Assembly (NCBI GenBank): GCA_963575645.1
Contig: OY754464.1
Location: 71,088,948-71,152,947 of the forward strand
From: Xanthostigma xanthostigma
Lineage: Eukaryota; Arthropoda; Insecta; Raphidioptera; Raphidiidae
Reading direction: 5' to 3'
Length of the DNA: 64,000 bases
In this document: in pieces, positions 46,349 to 55,590 of the stretch
How the letters are laid out: the number at the start of each line of letters is the position of its first letter
Numbering within the stretch: position 1 is the stretch's first letter
The notes under the pieces: model-generated
What the model was told of the DNA's origin: nothing
Database searches by the model: none
Seen by the model: the letters and a program-made list of their open reading frames with translations, nothing else
Position numbers and translations under genes: made by a program

Positions 46349-46625
46349 GAATTTTCGTCAAAATCAACATATGAATGTTGATTTTGACGAAAATTCAATA
46401 ACTATTCTATATTTTTTATTTTTGTTTGAACCGCTGTGCTCTTATTTGTATGAACAAATATTAAGAGCACTGTGGGGCAAACAAAAATAAAAAATATAGG
46501 ATAGTTACTTCTTACCACAACAGTTTTATTAGCAAACACTAAAAACACGTTTAATGTTTGCTGAAGATGAGAGCATAGCTCCCGAAATGTACATCCGTTA
46601 ATAAATATGTTGTGGTAAGAAGTAA
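46349..46625. mobile_element. three consecutive palindromes with a hammerhead-like core
   Basis: 46349-46400 is a perfect inverted repeat (attttcgtcaaaatcaacat about atga). 46408-46500 is a second (ctatattttttatttttgtt mirrored by aacaaaaataaaaaatatag). 46507-46622 is a third (ttacttcttaccacaaca and tgttgtggtaagaagtaa). Inside the last, 46561-46587 reads ctgaaga-t-gagagc-ata-gctccc-gaaa. Probably Penelope-like terminal repeats. Confidence 0.6.
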
Positions 46626-47106
46626 TCATTCTATATTTTTAATTTAAATTCAATATTAATTAAAAAACCTTCAAAAATTATATTTAAAAAAATATCAAAT
46701 ATTTATTAATAATGCGTAGCCCTTCTGCGGAGAAATAAGGGCCGCGTTGTGAGCATCTGGTTTATAATACGATGAGGACTACAGGCCCTAAATATGAGCC
46801 GAACTTTTGATGAACAAAATTTAGCTTTTGTTGGCGAAAATGGACATGGGAGACATACTAACTCAGAGGTTAAATTGCTTAATAAAGTAGATTAAAATAT
46901 TTTACTCGCAGGTACGTAAATCTTATTACAAAAAGGGGCGTAGGCGTCTCTACGTTATCTTCTGCACACGTTTGACTTTATGGCACAATTACTCTTAAAT
47001 GTGACTTCACTGTAATTTACTGCGTTAACACAACGATTTTTAAGTCGATAAAAAAGCTCATTCTTTAACGTATCGTAACGAGACGCCACTGTAAGCGGCG
47101 GCAGTG
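46626..47106. other. no recognised feature
   Basis: Nothing supported. Confidence 0.45.
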
Positions 47107-47345
47107 CATTGTTGTCAGAGCTGCGTAGACAACAATACTGGCATTGTTGTTGTAATCGCATATACAACAATACGCGTATTGTTACCCACATTGTTGTTGG
47201 AATCGCATAGACAACAATACGCGTACTGTTGCGGAACATTGTTGTTGGAATCGCATAGACAACAATACACGTATTGTTGCGCACATTGTTGTTGGAATCG
47301 CATAGACAACAATACGCGCATTATTGCGCACATTGTTATCGTAAC
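47107..47345 (+). repeat. 47-48-bp tandem array with inverted ATTGTTGT boxes
   Basis: Units begin cattgttgtt at 47142, 47189, 47237, 47284 and 47331 (a short first unit starts at 47107). Each contains gaatcgcatagacaacaata and cgcgtattgttg. Opposed attgttgt and acaacaat boxes give every unit dyad symmetry. The several frames of about 110 codons on both strands are by-products of the repeat. Confidence 0.85.
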
Positions 47346-47395
47346 CGCACAGAAGAATCCCGAAGCGTTTAGAATGGTCCAGAACGCGACTGAGG

Positions 47396-47408
47396 AGGTA
47401 TATAAACA
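47396..47408 (+). promoter_or_regulatory. candidate TATA box
   Basis: gaggtatataaacaac lies 50 bp after the tandem array and about 30 bp before a cagtgagtaacagtg initiator-like stretch. Confidence 0.4.
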
Positions 47409-48061
47409 ACGCGTAGCGAGTCTGGCAGTGAGTAACAGTGAACAGTGCGCGACATAATTAAATATAGTGACATAAATAACCATTACAAGATAAATAGAGA
47501 ACCGTTATATGAATTTTTTGTGTACAAAGTAGTTTAGTGTTATTATAGTTGTTTTACAATTCGTTAGTTGTTCGTTATTTATTTTATTATTTCATTTTTC
47601 ATTATTATTTGAGAAGTAGTTTTTGTTTGTTTTTGTTAACACTTAGTTTTGTAAATAAATATTTTTACCACCGACAAAGAACAGTTTTTTTAAGGATCAA
47701 GTACATTTATAGTCGACAATTTTGCAAAAATACAAATACTTGAACTTTTCGACATTTTATATTTTATACACGTCGCTTATTTATTCAACCCTAACACATT
47801 TTTTGAATGATCATAAATTTAAAAGAGAAAGGGGAAACGGAAAACATAAAATTCTAACGTAAGACATTTCGTAGCCAACTAGGATCGCGGTGAAGCTATA
47901 GTATTTATATTATTTTTATACATATAAACAGGAAGAAATACGTCTTGCATATTATAATGAAAAAGCTATTCAAGTACCAAATTGAGTATAATTATTAACT
48001 TCTAATAAGCTTTTTTTATGAGAGCAGTGACTCCTATTGGCCACAAGAGGTAGCACTTGTG

Positions 48062-48342
48062 GTAGGGAACAGGGGCGTAGATATTTTTTATTTTTCTGGG
48101 TGGTGGGGTGAAGCAAAAAAATCAATGTTTTTTTAAGTTTTTTTAATATCACACAAGAATTCTCACAAAAATATTAATTTCCAAACTAATTTTACAATTT
48201 TTTTTTCAAGAAGTGTTTCTAAATTTTATTTTTTTAGCCAAGTACGTATTATTTTCAATTTTATTTTTTATAATTATGATCCTGAGGGAGTAATTACCCC
48301 CTTTACCCCCCCCCCCCCCCTATCTACGCCCTTGGTAGGGAA
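48062..48342. mobile_element. hAT MITE with 8-bp TSD
   Basis: GTAGGGAA at 48062-48069 and 48335-48342 flanks a 265-bp element with ends CAGGGGCGTAGATA and TATCTACGCCCTTG. A long poly-C run (48306-48320) lies inside the right end. Non-coding. Confidence 0.88.
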
Positions 48343-48612
48343 AAACATTATTTATTTCTCAATTAGCAGTCATCAAAATTTATTTTTATGAATTATGAGA
48401 AAAAATAATGTGAGGTTATGTGTCTGTCTGCTCAACCATTATTCTGAAATTTCTAGCCCGATTTCAATGAAATTTATTAAACAAATATAGGGCTACTTTA
48501 TATTCGGCTTCGCTTGCGAGGCTGTAGGGCTCTCATCCAAATAAAGTAATTTTTATATAAAATCTACAAACAATTAACGTGATTTTCAGGACACGCCTTA
48601 AGGGGTTTCCAT

Positions 48613-49087
48613 ACTCAAAGGATAAACCGAGCGATGTATCTTTGTGCTAAGAGCACTAGACTTGCATTCAGGAGGTACCGAGTTCGAATCCCGGCGGGGG
48701 CAGGTGTGGCTGGGACTTTTTCCTGCAGCCTCTCGCCGAGAAATGGTATTTCCTGTACCGGCCATCTTGTTGAGGTTTTCCATGGTTTCCCTCAATAATT
48801 CCAGATAAATATCGAAATGGTTCCTTTATTCAAGGCCATGGCCGATTACCTGTCAAACTCCTATGCTCAAAATTTTCCTATCTTATCCTAATGTCCTAAA
48901 AGTCCTTCATTCGTCCATTGCTATTAATTAAGTGGAAGTTTAAAAATGTAGAAAATAACAGGAAGTGTGATAGATGGAAAATAGTAATTGTGCGAATGGC
49001 GTCTGTTATGACATAAAGTCGAAAAACGGACGTTAAACACAGTATTATTATTGTTATTGTTATTATTATTATTACTCAAAGAATAAA
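48613..49087 (+). mobile_element. full-length tRNA-derived SINE with 14-bp TSD
   Basis: ACTCAAAGGATAAA (48613-48626) and ACTCAAAGAATAAA (49074-49087) flank a 447-bp unit. A tRNA-like head is followed by a body shared with 32044-32437 (cttgttgaggttttccatgg, ggccatggccgattacctgt, tctgttatgacataaagtcg) and a (TTA)n tail. The near-perfect duplication suggests a fairly recent insertion. Confidence 0.88.
48631..48702 (+). promoter_or_regulatory. SINE tRNA-like head with Pol III B-box
   Basis: Contains gctaagagcactagacttgc and the B-box gagttcgaatccc; the anticodon-like cttgcat suggests a tRNA-Ala(TGC) ancestor. Stems are degenerate. Confidence 0.6.
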
Positions 49088-49339
49088 GCTTTATACACCA
49101 CCTATTTTTAATTGATTTTACTCACATATTTTCAAGATTTTATTTTCATGCAATATTACTCAGGCAATAGTTTGTTAATGTTTAACCTCAAATTATTAAA
49201 GTTCTTTTCTGATTGGTCTATGACTGTCATGAAGTAAGGATGGATGAGTAGTTGAAAATACAGAAGTCGATCAGTCCCAACAGGTTGAAAATGCATGAGT
49301 TCTGCTCTACACACTTTTGCTCTAAAGATAGTCCAATAA

Positions 49340-49720
49340 AATTATCTTTTAATAAATAAAATTATAGACCAAATTTTCAGACAATGTATTGACAAAATAT
49401 ATAATTATAATTCAATAAATTAACGATTCGGTCCGGAATTGAAGTTTCTTTAGAAACGAACTAAGCATATAAAAATTAGTAATTGAATCAATTGAGTTTC
49501 TTTTATAGAAAAACTCAAACTGAACTTTTTTAGAAACTAATTAATAACTAATTTTTATATTTTTAGCCCAATTCTAAAGAAGACCCAAATCCGAACCGAT
49601 ACGTTAAGTTATTGAATTATAATTATATATTTTGTCAATATATTGTCTGGAAAATTGGTCGATAATTTTATTTATTGACGAGTATTCAGACGTTTATCAA
49701 GGATTAGAATTATCTTTTAA
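49340..49720. mobile_element. Penelope-like palindrome with 13-bp TSD
   Basis: AATTATCTTTTAA at 49340-49352 and 49708-49720 flanks a palindrome starting taaataaaattatagaccaa and ending ttcagacgtttatcaaggat. The hairpin core is degenerate here (ctaaagaagacccaaatccg then accgatacg in the right arm). Confidence 0.75.
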
Positions 49721-50236
49721 CTTAACCTTCTGGTTAGGCATTCCGTCAAAACTGACATAATATATGCGGGCGAATCCGCGGATAAAATTCACGTTCACGG
49801 AAGCAAAGCCACAAGAAAAAACAAGTTTATATACCTAATAGAATATTATATTATAGTAATGGAACCACAGAATATTCCCTCGGGAATTATTCCCATAGCC
49901 TTGAATACATTCCTAAAATTATACAGCGGACAGTCGTAGCATTTGTTTCAAAACAAACGGAGAAAGCGGTAAGTTTTGCATATGTAGAAATGAACACAAA
50001 TATTATAACTGGTAGAGATATTGTAGATTGTAGACGCTCGACAGCTGAGTTCATCAGCGTCTATTGTATTTGATGTAAAATAAACATTCTTAAGACAATT
50101 TTCTGGTAGCATAGGTCTCTGTAGACCGATTTTTTTTGTTTTTGTTTGGAAACAGTTTTGTTTAAATCGTGCAGTTACTTTTATACTTATATTTTGTGGA
50201 ACAATAAATAATATATTCTTATTCTATAGTAATAGT
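49721..50236. other. no recognised feature
   Basis: Nothing supported. Confidence 0.5.
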
Positions 50237-50760
50237 ATATTGTGCGACTAGTGAGAGAAGGAGAAGATTCCATGAGCGTGAAATTTGCCGCACGAGCGCA
50301 GCGAGTGCGGTAAAACACACGCGAGTGGAATATTCTCCTTCGATCAATAGTCGCACATAATACTTTATTCAACTAGCAGGAGTAATATGTAATCGGGGCC
50401 CTGATAAAAGAGGGAAAAATAATAAATCACTTCATTGATTGACGTACCACCGTCAGTGTATACACAAGATTGCCATGATTTCGCTGAATTGCGATGCTGT
50501 TTTCATATAAGTATACAATACCGCCTACCACGTTCCTATTGGTCCAGAAGCTACTTGCAGTTTTTTTCATTATTTAGCGCTTGGGCTTGCTACTGAGTTT
50601 CTATTGGTCCAGAAAATTCATTATTACACTAGTGAAGTAATACATTATTTCTCCCACGCCAGAAAATTCATTATTACACTATAGTGAAGTAATATATTAT
50701 TTCTCCCACGTTTAGCAGGGCCCCGAAATTACATATTACTCACGCGTGTTGAATAAATAT
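50237..50760. repeat. two abutting inverted-repeat elements
   Basis: 50240-50358: tgtgcgactagtgagagaag is mirrored by cttcgatcaatagtcgcaca around gccgcacgagcgcagcgagt. 50360-50760: ttattcaactagcaggagta and ggggccctgataaaagag at the left are mirrored by gcagggccccgaaattac and cgcgtgttgaataaat at the right. Inside, a 51-bp unit (cgccagaaaattcattatta ...) is directly repeated near 50605 and 50660. Confidence 0.65.
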
Positions 50761-50830
50761 ATTATACTATTATGAAGTGAAAATCTACTATTTTATGGGA
50801 AGTTCTGCAAAAAAAATACTACATATGTAT

Positions 50831-51207
50831 ACAGGATGAGTCAGACAAATTTAATTAGGTAACTAGATTTTAAATGATGACTTTTAAAATTAAGTTCGTT
50901 ATTATAACATGTTAATTTAATAATTTCAAACGAATATTACTTAACAGGGGTAACAGTAAAAAAACTGTTCTACAAAACTTGCTTATTTTTTAAACAACAA
51001 TACCACTTTCGACCAATCGTGCCGTTTAAAATTCAGGAGTTCTGAACATTCTGGAGTAAACTAATAGGGAAGCCGACCTTTCCAGGGGAAAAAATATCAC
51101 CATTCGATTCTTCATTAGGGCTTTTATAATACAGATTTTTGACACAACTCTCTACGACTAACCGTTTTAGAAAAAAAACGACCGGTACGGGTGGTCTGAC
51201 AGCCTGT
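50831..51207. mobile_element. 377-bp MITE with mariner-type ends
   Basis: Left acaggatgagtcagac and inverted right acaggctgtcagac, flanked by TA on each side. The body matches 29875-30205. Non-coding. Confidence 0.75.
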
Positions 51208-51415
51208 ATATCTCGTGTGTGATATTTCACGACTTGTGTGACTGTTAAAACTCACTGGGAGCTCGTTTCACCGTAATGTCTCACTGCGTCAAAAATAGTA
51301 ATTCACGCATTTGATACATAACCTACTATTAGAACTGTGTTTTGTTAGGTTTTAGGTTGAAAAATAATTTTATTATTTTCTTTCGCAGAAAAAATTTTGT
51401 CTCTATCTTTATGCC

Positions 51416-51915
51416 GGCACTTCACATGTCTATTTTTTTGTGTATTTGGCATATTTGGCAAACAATTACCAAGTGTGGACAGTCTATTTGAGAAAGTGTT
51501 GGCCTTATTTGCCTATTTGACAAATAAGGCCAATACCAAATACGCGTTACCGTGCGTTTGTCGGTTTTTCGAGGCACATCAAAGGAGTCAAATAGGCAAA
51601 TACGGCAAATAAATCGTCCACACAATGGCCATATTCAGAAGCGCCGTGAATCTGTACGGACGTGCAGTAATTTTGTGTCTGTGCTGTGAGCGATAACTGG
51701 AACAATTACTATTGAAAATCAATTGGGACAATGAAACAGTGCTAAAATTCCTGGAATTTTGAACCTTGCGTTCTGCTGCCAAATTTTTGTGTGTTTGCTA
51801 TTTAACTGCCATGTGTGAATGGTCGTATTTGCCTGCATGTTTGTCTTGAACGTCATATATTTTGCCAAATACAACAAACACCCAATAGTGAACACAAATA
51901 TCCATGTGAAGTGCC
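51416..51915. mobile_element. 500-bp MITE with ggcacttcacatg ends
   Basis: ggcacttcacatg at 51416 is exactly mirrored by catgtgaagtgcc ending at 51915; related blocks tatttggcatatttggcaaa / ttttgccaaatacaacaaac extend the similarity. ctttat / ctttag lie just outside. Overlapping frames have no domain. Confidence 0.7.
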
Positions 51916-52655
51916 ACCTTTAGATATACTTTAAATACAGTATGACTTGACAAAGGAAAATGGAAATAATTGGATATTAAAATTTGTACATTAGTGCCTA
52001 TATTAAATATCTAAACAAGGGACTGAAAACTGAAACTAAATTAATGATCTAAACTGAAAAGTTTTAGTCTTGTTACGCAGTTTCTTGAATATTCACTTTA
52101 TTTCCATTTTCTGTCTTTCTATACGTAGGTAGAGATACGGTATGTATATAAAGAAAACTTACAGTAAAAAGTTTGCTGAGTTTTTCCACACGACTGTTAA
52201 TTTGAAACACTCTTATTAATTATTATGAAATTGATTTAAAACTGATAAACTAGTCTTAATTGTTTGATTTTTTATTTCAATATAAAAATTAAATTACTCA
52301 AAAATAAAAAGAAATTAGTCGTTTTAAACTGTACAAATTTTCTCAATAAATGATATTTATGACCGTAAAAAATTAGGTAAAATTTTTATTTCTGACCATA
52401 CAGAAAAATGAGATAAAAAGTTAATTTATCTTATAATTTTTACAATTTAATTTAAAAAATTTTACTGTCAATCGAAAAGGATTTTTTAAATATTTAAATG
52501 ATTTTTCATATCAAAATAAATTAACTAAAAAAATAATAACATTCGAAATCACTATCAAAATAGCACACATTTTTTTATAAAATTAAACAACATGTTTATA
52601 AAAATAATAAAACGAAGTCGAATTTAAGTTGATGTAACTATAAAGCTAAATACAG
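51916..52655. other. AT-rich, no recognised feature
   Basis: Very AT-rich; nothing supported. Confidence 0.5.
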
Positions 52656-52860
52656 AATATCTTTCCGTGACGCGACGGAGCAATGAAAGAAGTGACACGA
52701 TCAGACTGACAATCAGCGACGCACTGATAACCGGAGCTTCACCGAGAGCTTCTAGACTGTGGCTGTGAAGTTGGGATGCTGCGCGCCGCGACGTTACCTA
52801 CAGTCAATTGTCCCACAGTCGATCTCACTCGCGTTGCCTTTTACGCGTCATAATTAAATG
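52656..52860. other. GC-rich island of unknown nature
   Basis: About 200 bp (gtgacgcgacggagcaatga to ctcgcgttgccttttacgcg) stand out by base composition from several hundred AT-rich bases on both sides. No continuous convincing frame, tRNA-like fold or terminal repeat was recognised. It could be a promoter or non-coding first exon, or a remnant of a GC-rich element. Confidence 0.35.
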
Positions 52861-53049
52861 GCCCTTAAAACAATTGTGAATTATCGACATAATTTTGATG
52901 CCTACAGACTTTTATTACGCCTTCTCAAAATTGTATGACGGATATTATTCCACATTACTGGAAAATGAATGAAATTTTGAATTGAAAACGTCTATTCGCT
53001 CTTTATGGTGAAATAATCATCCCTGGATTTAGGGGGGAAACTGGGGCAC

Positions 53050-53053
53050 CCGC
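53050..53053. repeat. LTR element target site duplication, left
   Basis: CCGC, repeated at 59524-59527 on the other side; 4 bp is usual for Ty3/gypsy integrases. Confidence 0.85.
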
Positions 53054-54116
53054 TGTTACGTTATTATTTTTCTTGTGGGGGTTGGTTGGGTTTTTAAATA
53101 AACAGGTTCGAGCGTTAAAGTTTTAACACGTATAATTTAATATATAAAACTCAAATGACAAATTATAACAATACACAAAATATATAATGGAAATAAACAA
53201 TAGGTTCAAATGGCTAATTTACTTTCATCGGTCAACAGAGTACTTTTAATTAAATACTCCCATCAGTGCAAATAACGATATTATTTGTACGGTCACATTC
53301 AATTTCACATAATAATAAAGTTAATGAGTCTAGCGGTCTGAAGGATCCTAAACTCGGGCGGGACTCTAATTATATTTAACTCGAATCTCTAGGTCATTCC
53401 TACGTTGTGTTTTTTTATTAGGTCATTATTTATATCCTCGGCACGGTCATTGAATTTAATACGGTCGTTGCGGTCGTGGGTCGATTTACGCTAAGGTCTG
53501 GAACAGACGAAATCCCGATCATGATCCAGAACCCTCGCGATGGTCAAGCAGTGTGCTATTAGAAGACACCGGGAAACTTATCGGAGCAGACGACAACACG
53601 ATCGTACTTCAATAGTTTCCAGATCTTCGGCAAGCGAGCTGAGAATGAATCCACAAAATGCTGGAATAGACGGAACACGATCGTAAACCAGCACTTAAAG
53701 GGCTATTCAAAGCTTTCCCCGTTAGACTAGATAGGCCATACTAGAATAGACGGAACACGATCGTAAACTAGCAAGCCACTGAGCCAACAGGGTGGTCACT
53801 GGAAGACAAATTTTTATGCGCACTGTTGCTTGACACCAATAAATGTCGAACCGCAGTAGGTACGACCGCTAATCATTTTTAATAAAAATATTAATTAAAA
53901 AGGAAATTAATGAGTAGCCATCTATTGGCGGACAGCATAATATTAATTACAAAAATATAAGTTCGATTAGACGCGGCGCTAATACGTACTCAATACCGGT
54001 CTCTGCTTAATCATAAACGCGTCTGAACACAATTTCGTGTACCTATTACTGTACACGAATATAAAGCAAACTAGATTTTACCGTGATATTAATATTATTA
54101 AATTAATATCGTTACA
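53054..54116 (-). repeat. 3-prime LTR (1063 bp)
   Basis: Begins TGTTACG and ends CGTTACA on the plus strand, giving TG...CA ends on the minus strand. Contains four degenerate copies of ggaatagacggaacacgatc at 53500, 53583, 53663 and 53743. Confidence 0.95.
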
Positions 54117-54124
54117 CTCCTCCG
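54117..54124 (-). promoter_or_regulatory. candidate polypurine tract
   Basis: Read on the minus strand, cggaggag abuts the LTR start TGTAACG, the position where plus-strand synthesis is primed. It is short. Confidence 0.5.
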
Positions 54125-54529
54125 GCCCGTGTAAAAATACGCGATTATAAGGTCATAGTTATGTGCACCAATGGTCATAAACTTAAATGTAAAACAAAAA
54201 TCGTACTTAGGGCAATTATTTGATCAATTTTCAATATTATTCACTATCGTTCATATGATAAATATCAAAAATACAAAACAAAATATTTCACTTCAACGTT
54301 TCAAGAAAATTTCAAATAAACGTAAATAATCACAGTTCAATGTCCTTAATACTACTATCAACGTTCAAACATTTATCTTATCTCTAAATATGGTCCAAAT
54401 TATTAATAGTTACAAAAGGTCTGCATTAATAATTTTCAAATACGAGCAAAATAATGAAAGTTCAAAACTTCTGTATTCATCAATACAGTCAAATTTCAAA
54501 AAGGTCAATATTGTATTCTAATATCATAA

Positions 54530-54775
54530 ACACGGTCAAAAATCATTAAACTGAATATTGTGTAATATGATATATTTAATACGGTCAAAAATCATTAACA
54601 TGAATATTGTGTTATGATATATTTAATACGGTCAAAAATCATTAATATGAATATTGTATTAGAATATATCCAACACGGGCAAAGTTAAAAAAAATTAATA
54701 CTATGTCGTGATTCATTTAATACGGTCAAAAATCATTAATATGAATATTGTATTAAAATATATCAAACATAGTTG
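54530..54775. repeat. 47-bp tandem array inside the LTR element
   Basis: acggtcaaaaatcatta units start near 54532, 54581, 54628, 54675 (variant acgggcaaagttaaa) and 54722, i.e. 47-49 bp apart, each followed by tgaatattgt. It lies between the third ORF and the 3-prime LTR. Confidence 0.8.
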
Positions 54776-54938
54776 AAATTCAACATTTCAATAATCTACA
54801 ACAAAAAAAGGTATCGTGATATTTCAGAATGCGGTCAATGTTCTAAATGTTAATATTGCATTAGGAAATAATCACTATTTATCAAAAAAAAAACAAAAGT
54901 TCACATACCAAACACTTTAGCTTACTCAGCACAAAACC

Positions 54939-55478
54939 TTAGTCCACTACTTTACACACACTGGGGACAACGCGTCCCATACGGATTTGTCCGTTGGCGG
55001 CCTTCGTGAAACGAATCACGCGTCCATCGGGCAGTACGGTCTTTCTCCTACATCGTCTTCTCAAGGCTGGAGTCCAGGTGGGCAGCGGTGGCACATACGG
55101 TCGCGACGTCGGCGGCGTTGACACTGGCGTTATAGCTGGTTTTAAAGGTGCTGGAGGTTTTATTGGTGGTGGTGGTGTCGATTTGGCGGCTGGCGTTATA
55201 GTCGCCGGTGGCCTCAGTAAAGCCTCTGGAACCGGCGGCGGGATCACACGTCGACGCCTCTTAGGGGGTGAGAGGGTCAATTGGATCAACCTCCACGGTA
55301 GCAGCTCCAGGGGTGAACGATCCTCTATTCCTCGCGTTGGCGGCGTTTCGGGGAAGCGTTCCTGCGGTGTTTTGTTGAAGGAGTTGATAGAAGGGCACGG
55401 CGATAGTGTCGGCGGCGTATTGGGTGTGCGCTGTTCATCTTCGAAGGTCGGTACGTCGTCGATATCTAGGAAGTCCAT
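54939..55478 (-). CDS. third ORF of the LTR element, proline-rich protein
   Basis: 179 residues from ATG at 55476-55478. Two in-frame codons upstream are also open, but the first is TTG, so the ATG is chosen. The N-terminus is acidic (MDFLDIDDVPTFEDE). The middle is proline-rich with SPPKRRRRVIPPPVPEALL and several PxxP stretches. The C-terminus is basic, with LRRRCRRKTVLPDGRVIRFT and a final VPSVCKVVD. There is no signal peptide, membrane segment or envelope-like feature, although the position is where env lies in errantivirus-type elements. A nucleic-acid-binding or nuclear accessory role is suggested only by the basic clusters. The plus-strand 164-codon frame over it is its glycine-rich antisense shadow. 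Confidence 0.7.
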   Translation of the reverse strand: MDFLDIDDVPTFEDEQRTPNTPPTLSPCPSINSFNKTPQERFPETPPTRGIEDRSPLELLPWRLIQLTLSPPKRRRRVIPPPVPEALLRPPATITPAAKSTPPPPIKPPAPLKPAITPVSTPPTSRPYVPPLPTWTPALRRRCRRKTVLPDGRVIRFTKAANGQIRMGRVVPSVCKVVD

Positions 55479-55590
55479 TTTCAACTGAATGAGACTGCTG
55501 TTATCGCCGGTCTTTTTATAGTCGATGTTACATAAATAATTTTGATCTTAGATTACGCAATTGCGTAATTCATTTTAGTTATTCGTTTAA

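Larger units (their letters stand above)
47107..47790 (+). mobile_element. possible solo LTR
   Basis: Downstream of the tandem array lie a TATA-type box (ggtatataaacaa, 47396-47408), a CAGTGAGTAACAGTGAACAG-type initiator region, and aataaat (about 47655) before a possible terminal taaca near 47790. This order (enhancer-like repeats, TATA, polyA signal, ACA end) is that of an LTR. No PBS, coding region or flanking duplication was found, so the boundaries are guesses. Confidence 0.35.

Noticed and set aside
47107-47345. CRISPR-like array
   Set aside because: Units are contiguous and homologous throughout, without unique spacers, in eukaryotic DNA with no cas genes.
47104-47483. Overlapping 109-122-codon frames on both strands
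   Set aside because: Products of the 47-48-bp tandem array; sequence repeats with the array and has no domain.
47113-47793. Solo LTR bounded exactly by TGTTG and AACA
   Set aside because: The flanking four bases (gcat / catt) do not match, so I kept only a tentative LTR call with uncertain ends.
51397-51625. Frames of 67-71 codons on both strands as a small gene
   Set aside because: They lie within a MITE with exact inverted ends and contain no recognisable domain.
54994-55488. 164-codon plus-strand open frame, glycine-rich
   Set aside because: It is the antisense of the proline-rich third ORF; proline codons read in reverse give glycine. No independent signal.
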